Shown piece after piece: positions 42,936 to 52,658 of a DNA stretch of 64,000 nucleotides (positions are counted from its first letter, which is position 1; each line of letters begins with the position of its first letter). The position numbers and the translations under genes were made by a program. The stretch is from Meinhardsimonia xiamenensis (GTDB lineage: Bacteria; Pseudomonadota; Alphaproteobacteria; Rhodobacterales; Rhodobacteraceae): assembly GCF_900102905.1 (NCBI RefSeq), contig NZ_FNFV01000001.1:7501-71500 (forward strand), in the 5' to 3' direction. Below the pieces are notes generated by a model. The model did not search any database. It was not told the DNA's origin and saw only the letters and a list, made by a program, of their open reading frames with translations.

Positions 42936-43373
42936 ATGGCACCGCTCACATCCGCGCGAGGATATTCCATCGGCGCGCTCTCCCGCGCGACCGGGGTGAA
43001 GGTCGAGACGATCCGCTATTACGAGCGCATCGGCATCATGCCCGAGCCCGGCCGCACGGCGGGGGGCAACCGGCAGTACACGCATGAGCACCTCAAGCGG
43101 CTCTCCTTCATCCGCCGCTGCCGGGCGCTGGGCTTTCCCGTTGCCGAGATCCGCGCTCTCCTGTCGATGGTGGACAGCCGCGACGTGACCTGCGGCGAGG
43201 TCCACGCCATCGTCACCCACCAGCTCGCCGAGGTGCGCCGCCGCCTCGCAGACCTCGCAAGGCTCGAGGCCGATCTTTCCGCCATGGCGGCCCAATGCGC
43301 CCAGGGCGACGTGCCCGCCTGCCCCATCATCGACACGCTCTTTGATGACGACGCACCGAGCCTGCCCGCTTGA
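42936..43373 (+). CDS. merR: Mercury-responsive transcriptional regulator MerR
   Basis: The 145-residue protein starts with a MerR-type winged helix-turn-helix (YSIGALSRATGVKVETIRYYERIGIMPEPGRTAGGNRQY), followed by a dimerisation helix. The three Hg2+-binding Cys are C86 (VTCGEV), C121 and C129 (AQCAQGDVPACPII), matching C82, C117 and C126 of Tn501 MerR, so mercury is the expected inducer. It is divergent from merTPFA across a 74-base region with a perfect operator. Confidence 0.95.
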   Translation: MAPLTSARGYSIGALSRATGVKVETIRYYERIGIMPEPGRTAGGNRQYTHEHLKRLSFIRRCRALGFPVAEIRALLSMVDSRDVTCGEVHAIVTHQLAEVRRRLADLARLEADLSAMAAQCAQGDVPACPIIDTLFDDDAPSLPA

Positions 43374-43409
43374 CGCTGGCGCGGGCGTCACTTAACCAGC
43401 GAACTGCCG

Positions 43410-43483
43410 GCGGGCATGGTGTAATGGTAGCGCTCTGGCCTTCCAAGCCAGCGGTGCGGGTTCGATTCCCGCTGCCCGCTCCA
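43410..43483 (+). tRNA. tRNA-Gly (anticodon TCC)
   Basis: A 74-base tRNA with encoded CCA. Acceptor arms GCGGGCA and TGCCCGC pair perfectly, the D arm reads GGTGTAATGGTAGC, the anticodon loop is CTTCCAA with TCC, and the T arm has GGTTCGATTCC. It lies between merR and the CoA-transferase, reading rightward. No integrase or duplicated tRNA end was seen nearby. Confidence 0.97.
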
Positions 43484-43582
43484 CAAGCAGCCTTTCCGTC
43501 ACTCATTCGCAGGTGCCCCGCCTCTTGCGCCCGCACCCCTTTCCGCGATTGAGTGAGCCCCGCACGGCAACGGGGGCAGCGT

Positions 43583-44680
43583 ATGCTCGAGGGCATCCGA
43601 ATCATCGAGATCGAGGGGCTCGGCCCGGCCCCCTTCGCCGCCATGATGCTGGCCGAGCTCGGCGCAGATGTCATCGTCGTCCACCGCAGGACACCTTCCG
43701 ACACGCCCCGCGCCCCCGGCCCGAACCTTCTCGACCGGGGCAAGCGCTCCATCGCCCTCGACCTGAAGGACACCGATGACGCAAAGGCGCTTCGCGCGCT
43801 GCTCGCCACGGCTGACGGGCTCATTGAGGGCTTCCGCCCCGGCGTGATGGAGCGCCTCGGCTTCGGCCCCGAGGCGGTGCATGCCATCCGCCCGGCCCTC
43901 GTCTACGGCCGCATGACCGGCTGGGGCCAGACCGGCCCGCGCGCCCATCAGGCAGGCCATGACCTCAATTACATCGCGCTGTCGGGCGCGCTCTGGGGCG
44001 CCTCGCCGCCCGGCCAGCCGCCCTTCACCCCGCCCACGCTCCTCGGCGACATCGGCGGCGGCGCGCTCTACCTCGTCATCGGTATGCTCGCCGGGCTGAT
44101 CCGCGCCCGCGCCACGGGAAAGGGAACGGTGGTCGATGCCGCGATTGTCGACGGCTCGGCGCACATGCAGGCGCTCGCGCTCTCCCTGCTCGCGCCGGGC
44201 ACGCCCCTGCCCCCGCGCGGCAAGGGCCTGCTCGACGGCCCCTACTGGAGCCGCACTTACGCCTGTGCCGACGGCCGTTTCATCTCGGTCCAGTGCCTCG
44301 AGCCCAGGTTCCACGCCACCTTCCTGAAGCTCCTGGACCTCGAGAAAGACCCTGACTTCGCCGCCCAGTTCGACCCGGAGAGCTGGCCACACGCCACAGC
44401 CCGTCTGGAAACGCTCTTCTCCAGCCGCCCGAGAGACCACTGGGCAAAACTCTTCGAGGGAACGGACGCCTGCGTTGCTCCTGTCCTCGACCCCGAAGAG
44501 TCCGCCGAAGATCCGCACATGAGCGCCCGCCAGACCTGGAGCCGCGCCCATGGCCGGCTCGAGCCCCGCGCCGCCCCGCGCTTCGACAATGCGCCACCCC
44601 CCGAGCCGCCAGCGCCGCCCGCCCGCGGCGCCCACAGCGCCGAAATCCTCGCCGAGCTTGGCCTCAAGCCCCGCTCCTGA
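43583..44680 (+). CDS. CaiB/BaiF-family CoA-transferase (alpha-methylacyl-CoA racemase-like)
   Basis: The ATG at 43583 gives 365 residues; an upstream in-frame ATG adds only nonconserved Arg/Gln codons. Family motifs are LEGIRIIEIEGLGPAPFAAMMLAELGADVIVVHR, RGKRSIALDLK, LIEGFRPGVMERLGFGPEA, YGRMTGWGQTGPRAHQAGHDLNYIALSGAL and GTDACVAPVLDPEE. The HxxH-D region near GHDLNYI matches the racemase branch (AMACR), which interconverts 2-methylacyl-CoA epimers, more than carnitine or oxalate transferases. The substrate is not certain. Confidence 0.88.
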   Translation: MLEGIRIIEIEGLGPAPFAAMMLAELGADVIVVHRRTPSDTPRAPGPNLLDRGKRSIALDLKDTDDAKALRALLATADGLIEGFRPGVMERLGFGPEAVHAIRPALVYGRMTGWGQTGPRAHQAGHDLNYIALSGALWGASPPGQPPFTPPTLLGDIGGGALYLVIGMLAGLIRARATGKGTVVDAAIVDGSAHMQALALSLLAPGTPLPPRGKGLLDGPYWSRTYACADGRFISVQCLEPRFHATFLKLLDLEKDPDFAAQFDPESWPHATARLETLFSSRPRDHWAKLFEGTDACVAPVLDPEESAEDPHMSARQTWSRAHGRLEPRAAPRFDNAPPPEPPAPPARGAHSAEILAELGLKPRS

Positions 44681-44687
44681 TCCTCAT

Positions 44688-44746
44688 CCTGGGGGGAAAT
44701 ACCCCGGGGGTGAATGCCGCGAAGCGGCAGAGGGGGCAGCGCCCCC
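44688..44746. repeat. Palindromic intergenic repeat with three short hairpins
   Basis: The gap between two convergent genes contains GGGG-AAATA-CCCC, then GCCGC-GAA-GCGGC (44716-44728), then GGGGGC-AGC-GCCCCC (44732-44746). Its reverse complement has the layout of a GC-rich repeat that I recall as common at gene ends in Rhodobacteraceae. It probably acts as a bidirectional terminator. No T run is present on either strand. Confidence 0.55.
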
Positions 44747-44754
44747 AAGCCCCG

Positions 44755-45504
44755 TCAATGCCAGCCCGGCGGCGGGGGCAGAAGCACCCGCCCCTCGTCT
44801 TCAAGAATCCAGCATCTCCGCCCCTCGAACACGGCCGCCGTCAGCCGGCGGAAATATCCTGCGCCGGTATCGAGGTTCACGCGGTTGCCCGCGTGCATCG
44901 GCGCCTCGACGGGGGTGTGGCCGTGCACGACCAGCCGCCCGTGATCGCGCCGGTCGGAAAGAAACGGCTCGCGGATCCAGATCAGATCCTCCTCGCTCTG
45001 CTCCTCGAGCGGCACGCCAGGGCGGATTCCCGCATGCACCAGGATAAGATCATCGGTTGCCATGTAGAGCCGCTGCTCGCGCAGGAGCCGCTTGTGCGCC
45101 GCGGGCACGCGGGCAGGCGCCAGCGCCTGCAGCTCCTCGACATCGAGCCGGCCGTCGGCCTCGATACCGTAGGAGCGCAAGGTCTCGATGCCGCCAAGCC
45201 TGTGGTCGAGCCACACAAGGCCCGGCCGCTGCGCCGGGCCGACCGCCCCCGGCTCTTCGATGAAGTCGAGAAACATCCGGTCGTGATTGCCCCTGAGCGT
45301 AACCCACAGCTCGCCTGCCACCCGGCGCTCGAGGATGAAGTCGATCACTCCGGCCGTGTCCGGCCCGCGGTCGCAGAGATCGCCGAGCTGCACGACCGGT
45401 GCGTCGAAATCGCCAACGCGCGCGCGGTCGGCGGCGATGCGGGCGTGCGCGGCGCGCAGCATCTCAAGCTGGCCGTGCACGTCGCCGATGGCATAGACCC
45501 GCAT
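44755..45504 (-). CDS. Metallophosphoesterase / PrpA-like serine-threonine phosphatase
   Basis: The 249-residue protein has the calcineurin-like metal motifs GDVHGQ (7-12), GDLCDRG, GNHD and VHAGIRPGV and VHGHTPVEAP, all intact. It belongs to the PrpA/PP1-like bacterial phosphatases that act on phosphoserine/threonine or dinucleotides. The ATG at 45504 is 23 bases after the serA stop on the same strand, so it may be cotranscribed with serC-serA. Confidence 0.9.
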   Translation of the reverse strand: MRVYAIGDVHGQLEMLRAAHARIAADRARVGDFDAPVVQLGDLCDRGPDTAGVIDFILERRVAGELWVTLRGNHDRMFLDFIEEPGAVGPAQRPGLVWLDHRLGGIETLRSYGIEADGRLDVEELQALAPARVPAAHKRLLREQRLYMATDDLILVHAGIRPGVPLEEQSEEDLIWIREPFLSDRRDHGRLVVHGHTPVEAPMHAGNRVNLDTGAGYFRRLTAAVFEGRRCWILEDEGRVLLPPPPGWH

Positions 45505-45527
45505 CGCTGCCCCTTTCGCGCCGCGCC

Positions 45528-47123
45528 TCAGGCGCCCTCGAAGACGAGCGGGCGCACGCTCTGGAACTTTCCGGTCGCGCGCAGCTCATCGAGCACTTCC
45601 GCCGGCACCGGCTCGTCCACCGACAGAAGCGCAATGGCGTCGCCCCCGCGCTCGGACCGGCCAAGCGTGAAGTTGGCGATGTTGATGCCATGGGCGCCCA
45701 TGGTCTGGCCGAGCGTGCCGATGATGCCGGGCACGTCCTTGTTGGTGGTATAGACCATGTAGGGTGCCACCTCCGAGTCGATGTTGATGCCCTTGATCTG
45801 GATGAACCGCGGCTTGCCGTCGGAAAACACCGTTCCGGCGATCGAGCGTTCCCGGCCCGGGGTCACCACGGTGAGCTTGATGTAGGCGTCGAAGACGCCG
45901 GTCTTGCCCTGGGTGGTGGTGGTCACGTCGATGCCGCGTTCCTTCGCCAGCACCGGGGCGGAGACCATGTTCACCTCCGGGTTCACGGCCTTCATGACGC
46001 CTGCGATAGCGGCGGCGTTGAGCGCGGCGGTGTTCATCTCGGCGACCTGCCCGTTGTAGAGGATGTTGACCGCCTTGATCGGCTCCTCGGTCATCTGGCC
46101 GACGAAGGCGCCGAGGTGCTGGGCCAGCCTGATCCACGGCCCCATCACCTTGGCCTCCTCGGCGGTGACCGAGGGCATGTTGAGCGCGTTCTGCACCGCG
46201 CCGGTCAGGAGATAGTCCGACATCTGCTCGGCGATCTGGATCGCCACATTCTCCTGCGCCTCGCGCGTCGAGGCGCCCAGATGCGGCGTGGTGACGACAT
46301 TGGGCAGCTCGAACACGGGGTGCTGTGTCGCGGGCTCCTCGGCAAACACGTCGAGGGCGGCGCCGGCGACATGGCCCGACTTCAGCGCCTCCACGAGCGC
46401 CTCCTCGTCGATCAGCCCGCCGCGGGCGCAGTTGATGATGCGCACGCCGGGCTTCATCTTCGCGATCGCCTCGCGCGAAAGGATGTTGCGCGTCTTGTCC
46501 GTGAGCGGCACGTGCAGGGTGATGAAATCCGAGCGCGCCAGAAGCTCCTCGAACTCCACCTTCTCCGCCCCCAGCTTGTCGGCCCGCTCCTGGCTGAGGA
46601 AGGGGTCGTAGGCGATCACCTTCATCTTCAGCCCGAGCGCCCGGTCGATGACGATGGAGCCGATGTTGCCCGCGCCGATCACGCCAAGCGTCTTGCCGGT
46701 GAGCTCCACCCCCATGAAGCGCGACTTCTCCCACTTGCCCGAGCGGGTGGAGTAATGGGCCTCGGGAATCTGCCGCGCCACCGCCATCATCATGGCGATG
46801 GCGTGCTCGGCGGTGGTGATGGAGTTGCCGAAGGGCGTGTTCATCACGATGATGCCGCGCTTGGAGGCGGCGGCCAGATCGACATTGTCAACGCCGATGC
46901 CGGCGCGGCCGATCACCTTGAGGTTCTTTGCATTGCGCAGAAGCTTCTCGGTGACCTTGGTGGCAGAGCGGATGGCGAGGCCGTCATACTCGCCGATGAC
47001 CTTGGCGAGGCGTTCCTTGTCCTTGCCCAGATCGGGCTCGAAGGTCACGTCGATGCCGCGGTCGCGGAAGATCTGCACGGCGGTTTCAGACAGCTTGTCG
47101 GAGACGAGCACCTTGGGTGCCAT
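45528..47123 (-). CDS. serA: D-3-phosphoglycerate dehydrogenase (long form with ACT domain)
   Basis: The 531-residue enzyme oxidises 3-phosphoglycerate, the first step of serine synthesis. It has the NAD-binding domain (GVELTGKTLGVIGAGNIGSIVIDRALGLKMKVIAYDPF), the catalytic region NCARGGLIDEEAL and PHLGASTREAQ, an intervening domain (about 320-450) and a C-terminal ACT domain (about 455-531; KDVPGIIGTLGQTMGAHGINIANFTLGR). This is the long type shared with Bacillus and Mycobacterium, in which serine feedback acts on the C-terminal domains. It follows serC by 75 bases, in the operon led by the serC leader RNA. Confidence 0.98.
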   Translation of the reverse strand: MAPKVLVSDKLSETAVQIFRDRGIDVTFEPDLGKDKERLAKVIGEYDGLAIRSATKVTEKLLRNAKNLKVIGRAGIGVDNVDLAAASKRGIIVMNTPFGNSITTAEHAIAMMMAVARQIPEAHYSTRSGKWEKSRFMGVELTGKTLGVIGAGNIGSIVIDRALGLKMKVIAYDPFLSQERADKLGAEKVEFEELLARSDFITLHVPLTDKTRNILSREAIAKMKPGVRIINCARGGLIDEEALVEALKSGHVAGAALDVFAEEPATQHPVFELPNVVTTPHLGASTREAQENVAIQIAEQMSDYLLTGAVQNALNMPSVTAEEAKVMGPWIRLAQHLGAFVGQMTEEPIKAVNILYNGQVAEMNTAALNAAAIAGVMKAVNPEVNMVSAPVLAKERGIDVTTTTQGKTGVFDAYIKLTVVTPGRERSIAGTVFSDGKPRFIQIKGINIDSEVAPYMVYTTNKDVPGIIGTLGQTMGAHGINIANFTLGRSERGGDAIALLSVDEPVPAEVLDELRATGKFQSVRPLVFEGA

Positions 47124-47198
47124 GGCTCATGTCCTCTCGATGTGAAGAATGCACGGACTCCGCGCGCCGCGGTAAGGCCTGCGCGCGGCGGATATGTC

Positions 47199-48356
47199 TC
47201 AGGCGGCAGCCGAAAGCGCCGCGCGCTCGGCCTCATAGGCCCATTCGATCCAGGGCATCAGCGCCTCGAGATCGGCGGTTTCCACCGTCGAGCCGCACCA
47301 GATGCGCAATCCCGGCGGCGCGTCGCGGTAGGCACCGATGTCATAGGCCACGCCCTCGGCCTCGAGCCGGCGGACGACGGCCTTGGAGAAGGCAGCCGGA
47401 TCGGCGATCGCCGGATCGGTGAACTTGAGACAGACGGAGGTGGTGGAGCGAATCGCCGGATCTTCGGCGAGGTTGGCGATCCAGTCGCGCGCCTCGACGA
47501 AGTCGTTGACGACCTTGGCGTTGGCCTCGGCGCGGGCGATGAGCGCCGGCAGGCCGCCGATCTCACGCGCCCAGTCGAGCGCCTTCAACCAGTCCTCAAC
47601 GCAGAGCATCGAGGGGGTGTTGATGGTCTCGCCCCGGAAGATGCCCTCGATGAGCTTGCCCCCCTTCGTGAGCCGGAAGATCTTGGGCAAGGGCCAGGCG
47701 GGCGTGTAGCTCTCAAGCCGCTCCACCGCGCGGGGGGAGAGGATCAGCACGCCATGCGCGGCCTCCCCGCCCATCACCTTCTGCCAGGAGAAGGTGGTGG
47801 CATCGAGCTTCTCCCAGGGCAGCTCCATGGCGAAGGCGGCGGAGGTGGCGTCGCACAGCGTCAGCCCCTCGCGCTCGGCGGGGATCACATCCCCCGAGGG
47901 CACGCGCACGCCCGAGGTGGTGCCGTTCCAGGTGAAGCAGACGTCGCGGTCGAAATCGACGCGGCCGAAGTCCACGATCTCGCCATAGGGCGCCTCGTGC
48001 ACCCGCGCATCGAGCTTGAGTTGCTTGACCGCGTCGGTCACCCAGCCCTGGCCGAAGCTCTCCCAGGCCAGCATCTCCACGGGCCGCGCGCCCAGGAGGT
48101 TCCACATCGCCATCTCGAAGGCGCCGGTGTCGGAGGCGGGCACGATGCCGATGAGATAGTCGTCGGGCACGCCCAGAATCTCGCGGGTGCCGTCGATGGC
48201 TGCCTTCAGCTTCGCCTTGCCGATAGCGGCACGGTGCGAGCGGCCGAGCGGCGCGTCGGCGAGGGCTTCAAGCGAGAATGTGGGGTATTTGGCACAGGGC
48301 CCGGAGGAGAAGCGCGGATTGGCCGGCCGCGCGGCCGGGGTCACGGGTTTGGTCAT
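47199..48356 (-). CDS. serC: Phosphoserine aminotransferase
   Basis: The ATG at 48356 gives 385 residues; the frame is open upstream into the leader but without conserved sequence. The PLP enzyme converts 3-phosphohydroxypyruvate to phosphoserine. Landmarks are [89 protein letters not shown] (Lys Schiff base K193) and [20 protein letters not shown]. It is of the Rhodobacter/Methanosarcina-type subfamily of SerC. A conserved leader RNA precedes it. Confidence 0.97.
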   Translation of the reverse strand: MTKPVTPAARPANPRFSSGPCAKYPTFSLEALADAPLGRSHRAAIGKAKLKAAIDGTREILGVPDDYLIGIVPASDTGAFEMAMWNLLGARPVEMLAWESFGQGWVTDAVKQLKLDARVHEAPYGEIVDFGRVDFDRDVCFTWNGTTSGVRVPSGDVIPAEREGLTLCDATSAAFAMELPWEKLDATTFSWQKVMGGEAAHGVLILSPRAVERLESYTPAWPLPKIFRLTKGGKLIEGIFRGETINTPSMLCVEDWLKALDWAREIGGLPALIARAEANAKVVNDFVEARDWIANLAEDPAIRSTTSVCLKFTDPAIADPAAFSKAVVRRLEAEGVAYDIGAYRDAPPGLRIWCGSTVETADLEALMPWIEWAYEAERAALSAAA

Positions 48357-48364
48357 GGTATCCT

Positions 48365-48444
48365 TCCAGATATGCGCCCCTCGTTGGGGAGGGGTGTCCC
48401 GCCGCCGCCAATACGCCCGCACCGGGCCTTTCGCAAGTGCGAAA
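48365..48444 (-). promoter_or_regulatory. serC-type leader RNA motif
   Basis: On the minus strand between serC and serB, the leader has a short AU-richer hairpin TTTCGC-ACTT-GCGAAA (48429-48444), a GC-rich middle (AGGCCCGGTGCGGGCG) and a second hairpin CCCCTC-CCCAAC-GAGGGG (48377-48394) that ends 8 bases before the ribosome-binding site (GGAAGGA). Position, two-hairpin architecture and the flanking GCGCATATCTGGAAGG agree with my recollection of the serC RNA motif (Rfam RF00517) found upstream of serC in alphaproteobacteria. It is expected to regulate serC-serA, by an unknown ligand. Confidence 0.72.
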
Positions 48445-48495
48445 TCTCGTCTATGGCGACGCTTCGCGGATTGATTGCGACACGAAGGAACGCCC

Positions 48496-49371
48496 ATGCC
48501 CCATGTCACGCTGATCGCCGCGCCCGGTTCCGGCGCGCTCGAGACCGCCATGGTCGAGGCGCTGCGCAGCGCTTGGGGCGGCGGCGCGGCGCGCTGGCTG
48601 GCACCCGGCGAGGCGGCCGAGTTCGAGCTGCCCACGGTGCCGGACAACCGCTGGGAGGTCTGGGCCGAGCTTCAGGCGCGCGGCATCGACATGGCGGTGC
48701 AGGAGCGGCGCGGGCGCAAGCGCATGCTGATCGCCGACATGGACAGCACCATGATCGGGCAGGAGTGCATCGACGAACTGGCCGATCTGGCCGGGGTGGG
48801 AGCGCGCGTGGCCGAGATCACCGCGCGGGCGATGAATGGCGAGCTGAACTTCGAGGAGGCGCTGCGCGAGCGCGTGGGGCTTCTGAAGGGGTTGCCGGAG
48901 TCGGTGATCGCCGAGGTGCTCGAGCAGCGCATCACGCCCGCGCCGGGCGGGCGGGAGCTGGTGGCGACGATGCGGGCGCATGGGGCGGTGACGGTTCTGG
49001 TCTCCGGCGGCTTCACGCAGTTCGCCTCCGCGGTGGCCGGGTGGTTCGGCTTCGACATTCACCGCGCCAACCGGCTCGAGATCGCCCAGGGCGCGCTCAC
49101 CGGCCGGGTGGAGGAGCCGATCCTCGGCCGCGAGGCGAAGGTGGAGACGCTGCGCGAGGTTGCCTCCGAGCGGGGCATCGCGCTTGAGGAGGTGATGGCG
49201 GTGGGCGACGGCGCCAACGATCTTGGCATGCTGAAGCTCGCGGGCGCGGGTGTGGCGCTGCACGCCAAGCCCGCGGTCGCGGCCGAGGTCGATCTGCGCA
49301 TCAACCACGGTGATCTGACGGCGCTTCTCTACCTGCAGGGCTATACGCGCGCGGAGTTCGTCACAGGCTGA
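48496..49371 (+). CDS. serB: Phosphoserine phosphatase
   Basis: The ATG at 48496 with AAGGAA upstream gives 291 residues. It removes phosphate from phosphoserine to yield serine. The HAD motif I is [11 protein letters not shown] (nucleophile D81, acid D83), motif II is [12 protein letters not shown], and motif III/IV is [14 protein letters not shown]. An N-terminal ACT-like region (1-70) precedes the HAD domain, as in long SerB. It is divergent from serC-serA, so all three steps of serine synthesis lie in 3.9 kb. The end overlaps the convergent asparaginase by 11 bases. Confidence 0.97.
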   Translation: MPHVTLIAAPGSGALETAMVEALRSAWGGGAARWLAPGEAAEFELPTVPDNRWEVWAELQARGIDMAVQERRGRKRMLIADMDSTMIGQECIDELADLAGVGARVAEITARAMNGELNFEEALRERVGLLKGLPESVIAEVLEQRITPAPGGRELVATMRAHGAVTVLVSGGFTQFASAVAGWFGFDIHRANRLEIAQGALTGRVEEPILGREAKVETLREVASERGIALEEVMAVGDGANDLGMLKLAGAGVALHAKPAVAAEVDLRINHGDLTALLYLQGYTRAEFVTG

Positions 49372-50371
49372 GGCGCGCCAGCGGCTCCGCCGGGCGAATC
49401 ACGCCCACTTCCAGACCACGACGGTTGAGAATCGGCGCGTCGATCAGGCTCTTCGCCACCGGGTCGGACGCATCGAGCATCCCGAGACGGATCAGCACCG
49501 CGGCAATCACCGCCTCCGACCCGCGGGTCGCCCCGTCGGAGATCTTCACCGCCACGCCCATGCGCCGCTCGGGGATGATGGCGGCAAAGACGCCCTCCGC
49601 CCCGGTCTTCACCGCCGCGCGCCCGCCCATCGCCCGCATCAGCCGCGTGCAGGCGCGCCCCTCGCCGGCGACAAGCTCGGGGTGGGCGACCATGGCGCGA
49701 TAGAGCCGGGCCATGGCCGAGGGCCGCGCGCCGGTGGCCCCGCTTGCCACGGCATCGGCGAAACGCGCCATGGCAAGGGCGAAATCGGCAAGCCGCGCGG
49801 CGAAATTCGGCGCCGAGCAGCCGTCGATGCCAAAGCCGGGGCTCGCCGCACCGGTGACCTCCTCGAAGGCCGCACGCACCGCCTGCTGCACGGGGTGGGA
49901 AGGGTCGATGTATTCCGGCCCCGCGCCAAGATGGCGGCTGAGGGTGAGAAAGCCCGTGTGCTTGCCCGAGCAGTTGTTGTGAATCTGGCAGGGCTGCCCG
50001 CCCGAGCAGATCAGCGCCTTTTTCGCCGCCTCGTCGCGCGGCATCTCCGGCCCGCAGCGCAGGTCGTCGTCGGAAAGGCCGAGCCGCTCGAGCCAGGCGG
50101 TGACCCGCCGGGTGTGGATCTCGGCCGCCTGATGCGAGGCGCAGGCAAGGGCGAGCTCCTCGCTCGAAAGCCCGAAGGCGTCCGCCGCGCCGCTTTCGAC
50201 AAGCGGCAGCGCCTGAATCATCTTCGCCGCCGAGCGCGGCAGGATCACCGCCTCGGGCGCGCCCAGCGCGGCCACGAGCCCGCCCTCGGCCGTGGCAATC
50301 GCGACATGGCCGCGATGACGCGATTCGGTGAAGGGACCACGGGTGAGTTCGACGAGTTCGGCATCGGCCAT
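49361..50371 (-). CDS. L-asparaginase II (Rhizobium etli-type)
   Basis: The 336-residue protein matches the asparaginase II family without relation to AnsB: ELTRGPFTESRHRGHVAIATAEGGLVAALG, ILPRSAAKMIQALPLVESGAADAFG, SHQAAEIHTRRVTAWLERLG, and the Ser/Lys/Cys active-site region CSGKHTGFLTLSRHLG with PGFGIDGCSAPNFA. In R. etli the related enzyme degrades asparagine and uses Cys and Lys residues at a zinc site. The ATG at 50371 is preferred over an earlier in-frame ATG because MADAELVELTRGP is the usual start. Confidence 0.88.
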   Translation of the reverse strand: MADAELVELTRGPFTESRHRGHVAIATAEGGLVAALGAPEAVILPRSAAKMIQALPLVESGAADAFGLSSEELALACASHQAAEIHTRRVTAWLERLGLSDDDLRCGPEMPRDEAAKKALICSGGQPCQIHNNCSGKHTGFLTLSRHLGAGPEYIDPSHPVQQAVRAAFEEVTGAASPGFGIDGCSAPNFAARLADFALAMARFADAVASGATGARPSAMARLYRAMVAHPELVAGEGRACTRLMRAMGGRAAVKTGAEGVFAAIIPERRMGVAVKISDGATRGSEAVIAAVLIRLGMLDASDPVAKSLIDAPILNRRGLEVGVIRPAEPLARLSL

Positions 50372-50546
50372 GGGCTGCCCTCGCTGATGGCGCGCGGAAA
50401 TCCGCACGCGGGGGTTTTCCTGTCGGTGCGCAATCCGTTAAACTCCGCCCGTTGGTTTGAAAAGCCGCCGCGCCGAAGTTGCGACCCGCAGAAGGTCACG
50501 CGCGCAAGGCGGCAGGCAGGAAATCGCGGCAGGAGGCTGCAGTCAC

Positions 50547-51074
50547 ATGATGAAGCTGGGAATGCGCGGTCTGGCGGTCGCGGCCGCAATCTGGATGGCG
50601 GCGGGCGCGGGGGCGCAGGAATCCGACAACCGCGTGGGCGCGCACACCGACTGGTCCGTCTTCGAGGAAACCGACCCCAAGCAGTGCTGGGCCGTCTCCG
50701 CGCCGAAGGAAACCGTGAACACCCGTGACGGGCGCGTGGTTGCGGTGCGCCGCGGCGACATTCTGCTGTTCGTCTCCTGGGTGCCCGATCAGGGGGTGAA
50801 GGGGCAGGTCTCCTTCACCGGCGGCTACCCCTTCAAGGAGGGCTCGACCGTCTCGCTCGAGGTCGATGGCCAGACCTTCCAGCTCTTCACCAAGGGCGAA
50901 TGGGCGTGGTCCCCCTCCGAGGCGGACGACGCCAAGCTGATTACCGCCATGAAGCGCGGCGCCGAGGCGGTCGTGACCGGCATTTCCTCGCGCGGGACGA
51001 CGACGAAGGACACCTTCTCGCTCTTCGGCTTCACTGCCGCGGTGGAGGAAGCAGAGCGGCGCTGCTCGGGCTGA
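50547..51074 (+). CDS. Invasion-associated locus B (IalB) family periplasmic protein
   Basis: The ATG at 50547 has AGGAGG about 10 bases upstream and gives 175 residues. A signal peptide (about 1-23, cut near AGAQES) precedes a beta-rich domain of the IalB family: DWSVFEETDPKQCWAVSAPKETVNTRDG, RGDILLFVSWVPDQG, GYPFKEGSTVSLEVDGQTFQLFTKGEWAWSPSEADDAKLI and a C-terminal Cys pair. The family was named in Bartonella, but members in free-living alphaproteobacteria are periplasmic proteins of unknown role. The gene is followed by rlmN after 75 bases on the same strand. Confidence 0.85.
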   Translation: MMKLGMRGLAVAAAIWMAAGAGAQESDNRVGAHTDWSVFEETDPKQCWAVSAPKETVNTRDGRVVAVRRGDILLFVSWVPDQGVKGQVSFTGGYPFKEGSTVSLEVDGQTFQLFTKGEWAWSPSEADDAKLITAMKRGAEAVVTGISSRGTTTKDTFSLFGFTAAVEEAERRCSG

Positions 51075-51149
51075 GTCGTTGCCGCGCGGGCTGGGAGAAT
51101 CAGCGCAAAGCCCCTATATGCTGCCCTCCTGACACTGTCGGAGGATGAG

Positions 51150-52337
<1,188 letters not shown>

Positions 52338-52355
52338 GCCGCCCTCTTTCAGCCA

Positions 52356-52397
52356 CAATTGCCGCCACAAATCCCGATCCCTCCCCAATTGTCGCCA
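52356..52397. repeat. Direct repeat upstream of a small unknown gene
   Basis: The 12-mer CAATTGCCGCCA (52356-52367) recurs as CAATTGTCGCCA (52386-52397), one mismatch, 30 bases apart, that is about three helical turns. It lies 56-97 bases ahead of the small ORF start at 52453, in the only promoter-length gap of this stretch. Possible regulator site. Confidence 0.5.
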
Positions 52398-52452
52398 TTT
52401 GCGAAACGCAACCTGGCAGCATCGAAGCACTGTTCTCGCAGGGAGAGGATTC

Positions 52453-52650
52453 ATGAACACCAATGTCATTCACATCGACCCCGCCGCGATTGCCGAGGCG
52501 CGCAGCATCGTCATGCGTGAACGCCGCATGGCGCTTTCGGAGCGCGAATGGCGCCACCGGCTGAAGGGCTATGGCTATGCGCTGACCGACACCGCCCGCG
52601 GCCGCCTCATCACCTCGCTGCCGCACGGCACGGTGATCGGCCCGCTCTGA
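52453..52650 (+). CDS. Small conserved basic protein of unknown function
   Basis: The ATG at 52453 with GGGAGAGG upstream gives 65 residues: MNTNVIHIDPAAIAEARSIVMRERRMALSEREWRHRLKGYGYALTDTARGRLITSLPHGTVIGPL. It is cytosolic, basic in the middle (RERR..EREWRHRLKGYG) and ends in a loop GTVIGPL. The good start signal and repeated upstream motif argue for a real gene. It is similar to short Rhodobacterales hypotheticals; no function is known. It is convergent with the LOG-family gene, 8 bases away. Confidence 0.7.
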   Translation: MNTNVIHIDPAAIAEARSIVMRERRMALSEREWRHRLKGYGYALTDTARGRLITSLPHGTVIGPL

Positions 52651-52658
52651 GGCACGCG

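Noticed and set aside
43410-43483. Integration site of a genomic island at tRNA-Gly
   Set aside because: No integrase, no partial tRNA copy and no change in gene character was seen around it; the mer genes upstream lack flanking repeats within the window.
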